NCBI GenBank assembly: GCA_002415025.1 | Contig: DIBR01000002.1 | Span: 174,679 to 233,585 of the forward strand | Length of the DNA stretch: 58,907 nt | Direction of reading: 5' to 3' | Source: Spongiibacteraceae bacterium UBA5047 | GTDB lineage: Bacteria; Pseudomonadota; Gammaproteobacteria; Pseudomonadales; Spongiibacteraceae | Shown here: one piece after another, positions 43,758-50,614 of the stretch | How the letters are laid out: every line of letters begins with the position of its first letter | Position numbering within the stretch: the first letter of the stretch is position 1 | Program-made: the position numbers and the translations under genes | Notes under the pieces: generated by a model | Seen by the model: only the letters and a program-made list of their open reading frames with translations | Database searches by the model: none | Told to the model about the DNA's origin: nothing

Positions 43758-44051
43758 CTACAGTTTGAACTGGGTGGTGGTATAGCTCGCCATCAAGTCA
43801 CCCACGACCGGAAAAATCACTTCGCCCTGGGCGGGGTGAACCGAGTAGGCTTGAAAGGCCTCTTCATTTTCGAATTCTGCCACAATGCCAAAGTGCGAAT
43901 TGCCTTCGAGCAGCTGCATGTCCATGCCGCATTCAAAGCGGGTGATGCCCGGTATCAGTGCAGGCAGTTTATTGTAGGCATCAATAACGTTTTGTCGGGT
44001 AGCGGCATCAAGCTCATGTTTGAAATTGATCAGGCAGAGGTGCTGGATCAT
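43758..44051 (-). CDS. Dabb-domain (stress-responsive alpha/beta barrel) protein
   Basis: This 97-residue protein has the dimeric alpha/beta-barrel pattern: IQHLCLINFKHEL at the start, FGIVAEFENEEAFQAYSVHPAQ in the middle. AAGGAG precedes the ATG. It is the last gene of the leftward operon beginning at 50312. Some Dabb proteins act as small cyclases or isomerases in polyketide and terpenoid paths; here the role is unknown. Confidence 0.85.
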   Translation of the reverse strand: MIQHLCLINFKHELDAATRQNVIDAYNKLPALIPGITRFECGMDMQLLEGNSHFGIVAEFENEEAFQAYSVHPAQGEVIFPVVGDLMASYTTTQFKL

Positions 44052-44064
44052 GCTTATCTCCTTA

Positions 44065-44442
44065 TTAGCGGGCGTAAATGCAAGCGTGGCTGATTTTGCT
44101 GCCGTCTACGCGGTAAACAGCGCAGAGTTTGAGTGTTAATGTCTCGCCTTGCTGCAAAGTGTGGCCCATAAAGTCAGCCACATCCTTGCGTGCGGTAAAC
44201 ACATTGGTAATTTCGACGGCGGCCGCGTTACCGTCAATCAGTATGTTGTCGGGCGTCATGCGGTCTTCGAAAGTGTCAATCATGTAGCGGTAGGTCTCTA
44301 TCATGGCGGCGATACCCTGTTGTTCGCCCTGCGCCGATACGAGTACCAGATCGTCGGCGTAAAAGCGGGCGAGTGCCGCAGGGTCTTCGCTGTTATAACA
44401 GCGATAGTAATTTTCAAAGAATTCGCGATTCAATGCTTGCAT
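44065..44442 (-). CDS. NTF2-like (SnoaL-type) protein
   Basis: This 125-residue protein has the NTF2/SnoaL fold pattern: FFENYYRCYNSEDPAALARFYADDLVLVS, then GIAAMIETYRYMIDTFED and TLKLCAVYRVDGSKISHACIYAR. The fold includes ketosteroid isomerase and SnoaL-type cyclases, but the catalytic Tyr/Asp set of ketosteroid isomerase is not clear. AAGGA precedes the ATG. It lies between the PQQ dehydrogenase and the Dabb protein in the operon. Confidence 0.83.
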   Translation of the reverse strand: MQALNREFFENYYRCYNSEDPAALARFYADDLVLVSAQGEQQGIAAMIETYRYMIDTFEDRMTPDNILIDGNAAAVEITNVFTARKDVADFMGHTLQQGETLTLKLCAVYRVDGSKISHACIYAR

Positions 44443-44458
44443 AGGTAATCCTTCAGGC

Positions 44459-46441
44459 TTAGTCCTTTCCCTTTAAGGTAAAGGCAATCAGGGTATCGCC
44501 GGGCGGGCTGCCCAGAGGGCCGTGTCCGCCGGCGGCTATCACCACAAACTGTTTGCTGTCCTTGTTCAGGCGATAGGTTATCGGCGTGGCGTGGGCCGAG
44601 TAGGGGAGTTCATGCTCCCACAGCAGGTCACCGGTGCCGGTGTCGAAAGCGCGGAAATAGTTATCCATCGTGGCGCCGATGAAGGCGAGGCCGCCGGCGG
44701 TTTGTATCGAGCCGCCGGTATTGGGAGTGCCCCAGTTAAAAAACCGGCCTAGGCCGAAAGGAGCCAGTGTGTTCAGGTTTCCCAGTGGGCGCTCCCAGAC
44801 AATATCGCCGGTATTCAAATCTATGGAAACCAACTTGCCCCAGGGCGGCGGCACGCAGGGTTTCATATTCGGGTAGGCGGTAGTAAAAACGTTGCGCGTA
44901 ACCGCGTAGGGCGTTCCCTCCTGCGGCGCCAGCCCTACCAGGTCACTTCCGCTGCCGCTTTGCACATCGGCGCGCGGCACCACCTTCATGGTGAAGGGCG
45001 CGATCTGCAGATTGACGACCATGCGATCGTTAACCGGGTCAACGGATACCGAGCCCCAATTGATACCGCCGCCCAAGCCGGGGTAGGCGAGCGTGCCCTC
45101 GTAAGAGGGTGGAGTAAAAATGCCCTCGTAGTTCAGACGGTCGAAAAATTCGCGGCAATATTTTTTGTCCCCGGGGGTGATGCCCCAGATTTCGTCACGT
45201 GACAGCGAAGCCGGGTGCAGGGGTTCGGGTTTGATGGGAAAAGGCTGGGTCGCCGAGGTAAATTCACCCTCGACTGCGGTTTGCGGTACGGCACGTTCTT
45301 CTACGGGCAGCAACGATTTTCCGGTCTTCCTGTCGAGAAAAAAGACATGACCCATTTTTGTTGCGGCGATGACCGCCGGCGTAGTGCCCTTGAAATCAAA
45401 ACTCACCGGTTGTGCGGCAACATCGTAATCCCAAACGTCGTGATGCACGGTTTGAAAGCTCCAATCCACCTCGCCGGTATCTGCGTTGAGGGCAACAACT
45501 GAGCTGCCGTAGAAATCGAGATCGCCTCGCTCGTTGCCGCCGTAGTGGTCGGGAGCCGGGTTGCCCGTGGGTACGAATACGCGATTGCTTTCAGCGTCGC
45601 CGGACAAAAGGCCCCACGCATTGGGTGTGCCGGGAGTCAGGTGTTTGCCGGCGCGGATATCTGCAGCGGTGACTGCGTTGTGAGTCGGTGGAACCGGGTC
45701 CCACGCCCATAGCAGCGCGCCGCTGTGTATATCAAATGCCCGCACTGCACCACTGGGGGCATCGGTGCGCTGACCGTCCTGCACAAAGGCGCCGGTAATA
45801 ATTTTGTTATTCATAATCAGCGGCGGTGAGGTCAAGTAATACTCGGCGATGCGTACTTCACCAAGGCCTTGCTTGAGGTCAACGCTGCCATGCTGGCCAA
45901 ACGCATCGCAGGGCTTGCCGGTATCGGCATCAATAGCGATCAGGCGCGCATCCAGCGTGCCGACAATGATGCGTTTATTGCAGGCTTCCTTTTCCGAATT
46001 GCCTTGCCAGAAACTGACTCCGCGGCAGGCAGGTGTGTACACGCCACTGAGGTCTACGGCGGGGTCGTATACCCAGTTTTCCTGCCCGGTTTCCGGCGCC
46101 AGAGAAATAACGCGATTGTAGGGCGTGCACAGGTACATGCTTCCGTTGACTACCAGCGGTGTGAGCTGCAATGCGGTGGCACCATGTGTTTCCCCGCCGG
46201 TGGAAAAGTCGCCGAGGTGGTAGGTCCAGGCGGGTTCCAGTTGGTCGACGTTGTTGCGATCTATTTGCGTGAGTTCGGAGTAACGCTGGCCGCCGATATC
46301 CTTGCCGATCACCGACCAGTCTGATGTCGGGCCGCTGTAATCTATCGGTTTGGAGCAGGCGCCCAGTGCCGCCAGCAACAGTGCTCCGCAAACGCTTCGG
46401 ACAAGACGGTTGTTATTGTTCTGCATAAGTAGGGTCTGCAT
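44459..46441 (-). CDS. PQQ-dependent dehydrogenase, lipoprotein
   Basis: This quinoprotein of about 660 residues has a lipoprotein signal with lipobox LGAC (ALLLAALGACSK), so it is anchored in the periplasm. The eight-bladed propeller carries repeated tryptophan-docking motifs such as GDILWERPLG and GTGDLLWEHEL, and SDWSVIGKDIGGQRYSELTQID near the N-terminus is typical of glucose/alcohol quinoprotein dehydrogenases. ATG 46441 or 46426 is the start; the frame runs open to 46549. It lies in the operon 25 bp after an LLM enzyme gene. It would oxidise an alcohol or aldehyde made by the P450 or LLM enzymes; no pqq synthesis genes are in the window. Confidence 0.88.
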   Translation of the reverse strand: MQTLLMQNNNNRLVRSVCGALLLAALGACSKPIDYSGPTSDWSVIGKDIGGQRYSELTQIDRNNVDQLEPAWTYHLGDFSTGGETHGATALQLTPLVVNGSMYLCTPYNRVISLAPETGQENWVYDPAVDLSGVYTPACRGVSFWQGNSEKEACNKRIIVGTLDARLIAIDADTGKPCDAFGQHGSVDLKQGLGEVRIAEYYLTSPPLIMNNKIITGAFVQDGQRTDAPSGAVRAFDIHSGALLWAWDPVPPTHNAVTAADIRAGKHLTPGTPNAWGLLSGDAESNRVFVPTGNPAPDHYGGNERGDLDFYGSSVVALNADTGEVDWSFQTVHHDVWDYDVAAQPVSFDFKGTTPAVIAATKMGHVFFLDRKTGKSLLPVEERAVPQTAVEGEFTSATQPFPIKPEPLHPASLSRDEIWGITPGDKKYCREFFDRLNYEGIFTPPSYEGTLAYPGLGGGINWGSVSVDPVNDRMVVNLQIAPFTMKVVPRADVQSGSGSDLVGLAPQEGTPYAVTRNVFTTAYPNMKPCVPPPWGKLVSIDLNTGDIVWERPLGNLNTLAPFGLGRFFNWGTPNTGGSIQTAGGLAFIGATMDNYFRAFDTGTGDLLWEHELPYSAHATPITYRLNKDSKQFVVIAAGGHGPLGSPPGDTLIAFTLKGKD

Positions 46442-46466
46442 GGAAAGTGGTTGTATCACCCGGTGC

Positions 46467-47444
46467 CTATTTACGCGACAGCAAGGGCAATACGGTGTCG
46501 GCGAAACGGTGGAGCTGCTTCCAGCCATCATCGGGCGATTGTCCGGCAATCAGGGGGTGTAAGCAGAGCTGGGCGTTATCACCCAGTTGACGCAGATAGT
46601 CGGCTGCTTCATCCGGGCGAATAATCGGGTAGAGACCGGTTGCACGCAGGGGTTCGGCATCGGTCATCTCCAGATACTGCCCCTGCATGGCCGAAGAGGC
46701 CTGCCACTTGCCGTAGCTATTGCACTCAAACAGGATGTACGGTGCCATGCGTTGCCATTCGGTGTCCGGGTCGTCCGCCACTACAAAAAAACCGCTGCCC
46801 AGTTCCATAAAGGGAATGCTTTCTTTGCCCAGTCGCTCGCGTTCAGCATTAAACTCGCCGAACAGTTCCCGGTTCTCGGTGTAGAAGTAGTCGACCAGGC
46901 GTGCCGCCCGTCGTGCGGCCGGCTTGCTGGAGCCGCCCATCCACAAGGGCGGGTGGGGTTGCTGCACCGGCGTCGGGGTAACCCGGGCGCGGCGTCCTTC
47001 GTAATCAAACTCTTTGCCGGTCCAGGCTTTCTTCAGCGCCGCAATTTTATTTTCCATCAGCGTGCCACGATCTTTCAGGGCAACACCAAACATCTCAAAT
47101 TCTTCGGGCACGTAGCCGGCGCCCACCACCACATCAAGGCGACCATTGCTGATAATGTCCAGTACAGCAAGGTCCTCGGCGACGCGCAGAGGGTCGTGAA
47201 ATGGCAAAATGATCAGGGACATTCGCAGGCGTACGCGCCGGGTGCGTGCGGCCATGGCCGCCGCCAGAACGATGGGCGATGGCAGGTAGCCGTCATCACT
47301 GCCGTGGTGCTCGCTGATCTGGATGGTATCGAAACCGTTTTCGTCGGCCCACTGCGCCATGTCCAGTGCGGCATCGTAGAGGGCGCGTTGGTCAGCGCCG
47401 AAGTCCGGGTTGCGCATATCAAAGCGGAGCAATAGCTGGGGCAT
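46467..47444 (-). CDS. LLM-class flavin-dependent monooxygenase (copy 2)
   Basis: This 325-residue bacterial-luciferase-like TIM barrel has FDTIQISEHHGSDDGYLPSP, RRVRLRMSLIILPFHDPLRVAEDLAVLD and RLDVVVGAGYVPEEFEMFG, typical of the family. Such enzymes use FMNH2 or F420 to hydroxylate or do Baeyer-Villiger oxidations. AAGGAAA precedes the ATG. It follows the 3Fe-4S-type ferredoxin in the operon and is only distantly like the other LLM protein at 49110-50312. Confidence 0.88.
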   Translation of the reverse strand: MPQLLLRFDMRNPDFGADQRALYDAALDMAQWADENGFDTIQISEHHGSDDGYLPSPIVLAAAMAARTRRVRLRMSLIILPFHDPLRVAEDLAVLDIISNGRLDVVVGAGYVPEEFEMFGVALKDRGTLMENKIAALKKAWTGKEFDYEGRRARVTPTPVQQPHPPLWMGGSSKPAARRAARLVDYFYTENRELFGEFNAERERLGKESIPFMELGSGFFVVADDPDTEWQRMAPYILFECNSYGKWQASSAMQGQYLEMTDAEPLRATGLYPIIRPDEAADYLRQLGDNAQLCLHPLIAGQSPDDGWKQLHRFADTVLPLLSRK

Positions 47445-47461
47445 TAAAATTTCCTTGGTTT

Positions 47462-47677
47462 TTACTCTTCGCTAACCGTAATGGCGCTGTTGGGACAGAA
47501 GCGGGCTGCGCGCAGCACCTGTTCGCGGTGGGCCTCATCGGGGTTTTCGATCAGAACAATAGACTGGGGGTAAGGCGCATCCGTTTCCTGTAGCTGGAAA
47601 ACGTCGGCGGCTTCTGCCTGACAGACACCGTGGCCCTGGCACAAATCCAGGTCAACTTTGACGTAAAGTTTCGACAT
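47462..47677 (-). CDS. [3Fe-4S]-type ferredoxin, P450 partner
   Basis: This 71-residue ferredoxin has LDLCQGHGVCQAEAADVF, then CPNSAI, giving three cluster cysteines with the second ligand position replaced by His, as in P450-linked [3Fe-4S] or hybrid ferredoxins. AAGGAATT precedes the ATG. It lies 9 bp after the CYP51-like gene, the same pairing as the ferredoxin next to CYP51 of Mycobacterium tuberculosis, so it probably feeds electrons to that P450. Confidence 0.92.
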   Translation of the reverse strand: MSKLYVKVDLDLCQGHGVCQAEAADVFQLQETDAPYPQSIVLIENPDEAHREQVLRAARFCPNSAITVSEE

Positions 47678-47686
47678 GGCAATTCC

Positions 47687-49048
47687 TTAAATCGATGTGC
47701 GACGACGATAGCGCAATTTGCACGGGTCGCTCGGGCGTAAAATCAGTGCGGGCATTATCTCCTGATACTGCTCGGGCGTTAGCGATAATTCAAATTCAAA
47801 ATGGCGCAGCAATTCGCAGAATATGGCTTTTACCTGCAGCAGGGCAAAGGCGTTGCCAACGCATTTGCGCCGACCTCCGCCAAAGGGAATGGCTGCAAAG
47901 ACATTGTCCGGCGCGGGTCTTTTCGGGTTGAAGCGCTCAGGGTCGGGAAAGTGTTCTGGCAGTTTGTGCGCAACCCAGGGGCACAGCATCACATTCTTGC
48001 CCGGCTCTACCGTGAAGCCCTTGAATTCAAAAGGTTTGAGTACCCGCCGCGATATGGCATTCAGCGGTGGGTGCAGGCGCAGAGCTTCACGAATAAAACC
48101 TTCCAGCAACGGGATCTCCCGCAAGGCATTGAAGCTGAGTTCCTGACCGTCGTCGAACAAGCGGTCAATCTCTGCCACAAGTTCGGCCTGATATTGCGGA
48201 TGTCGCGCAATTTCTACCAGTGTCCATGCCGAGGTATTGGAGCTGGTGTGGTGGCCGGCAAACATAAACCAGATAACCAGGCCGGTGATTTCATGTTCGC
48301 TGAGTTTGCGACCGTCTTCATAGTGCGCGCTCATGTAGATGTTGAGCATATCATCCAGCGCTTCACCGCCAGCGGCTTCGAGGTCGCGGCGACGATGAAT
48401 CTCATCGGTTATAAGTTCTTGCAGGCGTTCGCGAGCGAGATCACGTTTTTTAAACGTATCTTTCTGTTGGTTCGGATCCAGCAGGGCCGAGGGGTCAATG
48501 CCGTTCTCGAGGTCGTGGTAGAGTTCGGCAAACTCGTCAGTCAGACGATAGCGAAATTCGGAGCCGAGCAGACAGTGCGTTGATGTGCGCAGCGTAAGGC
48601 TGGTAAAAGCTTCGTAAAAGTCCAGTTCGCCCTCATCTCCCCAGTCTTTGGTGAAGTCGATAACCTCGCGCGCTACCACCTCCGCGTAGTTGGACATTTT
48701 GTCGTATTTCAAACCCTGGTACTGAATCTTGAGCTGCTGGCGTTCGATATGTGGCTCGGCGCCGTACTGAACGCCTTCGCCAAAAACAGGAACCATCATC
48801 TGGTAGGCTTCGGCGGCATTGAGCTGTTCGTCGGGCGCACGAAAAAACGCCTCGTGGGCATCCGGCCCGACCATAAGCACCGTGGGCAAACCGCCCATAT
48901 CAAATTCGCCGACTTCGCCACACTCCTCATACACACGCTTGAGAAAATCCAGTGGCTTTGCAATAAACTCGGCGAAATGGCCGCCTTCGGCGGCGGCGCC
49001 ACTCGCCAGAGGTATTGTCTTGCTGTCTGCTTGCTGGGTCGTCGCCAT
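47687..49048 (-). CDS. CYP51-like cytochrome P450
   Basis: This 453-residue P450 (ATG 49048, AGGA upstream) is similar to M. tuberculosis CYP51, sterol 14-alpha-demethylase, along most of its length. Shared are AYQMMVPVFGEGVQY (B'-helix signature with Tyr, Phe-Gly), the I-helix MFAGHHTSS, EALRLHPPL and the end KLRYRRRTSI. The heme loop is FGGGRRKCVGNAFA. The Asp that follows FGxxVxY in CYP51 is Gly here, so the substrate may differ. It is second in the leftward operon behind an LLM enzyme, with its ferredoxin next. An upstream in-frame start at 49159 would overlap the LLM gene and is rejected. Confidence 0.87.
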   Translation of the reverse strand: MATTQQADSKTIPLASGAAAEGGHFAEFIAKPLDFLKRVYEECGEVGEFDMGGLPTVLMVGPDAHEAFFRAPDEQLNAAEAYQMMVPVFGEGVQYGAEPHIERQQLKIQYQGLKYDKMSNYAEVVAREVIDFTKDWGDEGELDFYEAFTSLTLRTSTHCLLGSEFRYRLTDEFAELYHDLENGIDPSALLDPNQQKDTFKKRDLARERLQELITDEIHRRRDLEAAGGEALDDMLNIYMSAHYEDGRKLSEHEITGLVIWFMFAGHHTSSNTSAWTLVEIARHPQYQAELVAEIDRLFDDGQELSFNALREIPLLEGFIREALRLHPPLNAISRRVLKPFEFKGFTVEPGKNVMLCPWVAHKLPEHFPDPERFNPKRPAPDNVFAAIPFGGGRRKCVGNAFALLQVKAIFCELLRHFEFELSLTPEQYQEIMPALILRPSDPCKLRYRRRTSI

Positions 49049-49109
49049 TTTTATTCCTGCTATGTTTCCCTGTCGCTGTGCGCGGTTCTCGTCTGGCACT
49101 TGCGGTATG

Positions 49110-50312
49110 TCAGGAGTTTCTGGCCACCTTGCTGTGCTTGCTGGCCATCTCCTGTTCATGCTGTGCTATCGCGGTGTTAATGCCGCCAACGTATTCTTCC
49201 ATAAAACGGTCGGCATTTTGTGCGGCCCAATCCAGCGAGGCGCCGCGGTTGTCGTTGCTGCTCTGGAAATGTGGCATAACTTCGCGCGCGAACAATTCGT
49301 AGGACTTTTTGGTGGCGCTAAAGTCTGCAGCATTGTGAGCCAGCGCCAGAAATGTTTCAAAGCCACCTGACTGCTCTTGCAGCTTTTTGATGTGCGCAAC
49401 CATCGTCTCCGGCGTGCCAACTACGCCAACACCGAAGGCACCCAGCCCGCCGGTAGTCCAGATTTCGATGGCTTCCTTGAATGATTTGGCTTCCGGAAAG
49501 GCCGAGCCGCCAAACTTTTTGAAGTAACGCATCATGTCCATAAGACCGAACTCCAGATCCTTGTAGGCCTGCTCTTCAGTCTCGGCGATATGGAATGGGG
49601 TGACAATGCGCCAGTTGCGCCTCGATACGCTTTTACCGTGTTCAGCGGCCTTGTCTTCGCAAATATCCCAATGGTTGGCTAATTGTTTAAACCCTTCCGG
49701 GCTGGAGGCTGCAACCGAAATCATGCCGAGGCCGTGTTCGCCCGCCGTGCGTGCTCCGGTCGGGCTAATGGCCGATGCTACCGCCATATCAAGGTTCGCC
49801 TGGTAGGGCAGTATCTGGCAGCGCGCTTCGTTCAGGGTAAACCAGTCGGTTTGCATGGTAACGGTTTCGCCGCTCAGCAACTTTACCAGTGCGGTCAGCG
49901 ATTCATTCATGCGGCGGCGCAGGTCCTTGGGGTTGATGCCCATCATGTAGGCGTCGGCAACGAGCTGGCCGGGGCCTACGCCAAAGGTCAGCCGGCCGCG
50001 AATTTGATGGTCGAGTTGGCAGATGCGGTCTGCGAGCACCAGCGGGTGATGGTATGACAGCGAGCTGACGCCGGTCGCCAAACGAATATGGCGAGTGCGC
50101 TCGGCCACTGTCGCAATGAACACCTCTGGTGAGGCAATGCATTCATAGGCCCCGGAGTGGTGCTCACCAATCCAGGCTTCGTCGTATGAAAGTTTGTCCA
50201 GCCATTCGATTAGCTCCATATCGCGCTCAATTGCGAGGGTGGGGTTTATCTTGTCTGAGTGGAATGGGGCAAAAAAAGCACCAAATTTCATGCGTTTGGG
50301 CATATGGTTCAT
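49110..50312 (-). CDS. LLM-class flavin-dependent monooxygenase (copy 1)
   Basis: This 400-residue luciferase-like enzyme has MKFGAFFAPFH near the N-terminus, DEAWIGEHHSGAYECIASPEVFIA, RLATGVSSLSYHHPLVLADRICQLDHQ and RLTFGVGPGQL. It resembles limonene-type monooxygenases that use reduced flavin. GAGGAAGC precedes ATG 50312. It is the first gene of the operon that goes on to CYP51-like P450, ferredoxin, LLM copy 2, PQQ dehydrogenase, NTF2-like and Dabb proteins. Its promoter region overlaps a palindromic operator. Confidence 0.9.
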   Translation of the reverse strand: MNHMPKRMKFGAFFAPFHSDKINPTLAIERDMELIEWLDKLSYDEAWIGEHHSGAYECIASPEVFIATVAERTRHIRLATGVSSLSYHHPLVLADRICQLDHQIRGRLTFGVGPGQLVADAYMMGINPKDLRRRMNESLTALVKLLSGETVTMQTDWFTLNEARCQILPYQANLDMAVASAISPTGARTAGEHGLGMISVAASSPEGFKQLANHWDICEDKAAEHGKSVSRRNWRIVTPFHIAETEEQAYKDLEFGLMDMMRYFKKFGGSAFPEAKSFKEAIEIWTTGGLGAFGVGVVGTPETMVAHIKKLQEQSGGFETFLALAHNAADFSATKKSYELFAREVMPHFQSSNDNRGASLDWAAQNADRFMEEYVGGINTAIAQHEQEMASKHSKVARNS

Positions 50313-50374
50313 GGGGGCTTCCTCGGTGCGATGTCGTGGCCTTGCAGGCGAATGAGCTCACTATAGACCATAAA

Positions 50375-50478
50375 ACATTTTTACCGCAATGTTTTTGTGT
50401 TCGAAAATTTATTCAAGAATGTCGCTTGACGCTTTTTGGGTGAAAGGCTAATCTCTAAAAACATTTCACGTGAAATGT
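50375..50478. promoter_or_regulatory. Divergent LLM-operon/TonB promoters with two palindromic operators
   Basis: Rightward: TTGACG (50426-50431), 17-bp spacer, TAATCT (50449-50454), then the perfect 18-bp palindrome ACATTTCACGTGAAATGT (50461-50478) at about +1. Leftward: an imperfect copy, ACATTTTTACCGCAATGT (50375-50392), overlaps a candidate -35 (TTGCGG, minus strand) whose TATAGT -10 lies at about 50359-50364. Both promoters could thus be blocked by one repressor. The rest of 50313-50614 holds a small hairpin (ACCGG/CCGGT at 50558-50573) and nothing else clear. Confidence 0.68.
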
Positions 50479-50614
50479 ATTTATAAAAAGGCCCTGGTCG
50501 CAATTTATAATTAAAAACCATTGCGGGCGGGAAAGTGAACTCGGCGCTTGGGTGAAAACCGGCAAAGACCGGTGGTAGATTCCAGGCAGCTGGTCATTTA
50601 CGGCGGGTCAGTCG

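Noticed and set aside
49049..49159. Longer N-terminus of the CYP51-like P450
   Set aside because: It would overlap the upstream LLM gene, while ATG 49048 has AGGA at good spacing.
50520..50614. Possible cobalamin riboswitch before the TonB receptor
   Set aside because: Only a small hairpin is present; the conserved cobalamin-riboswitch core and spacing are missing.
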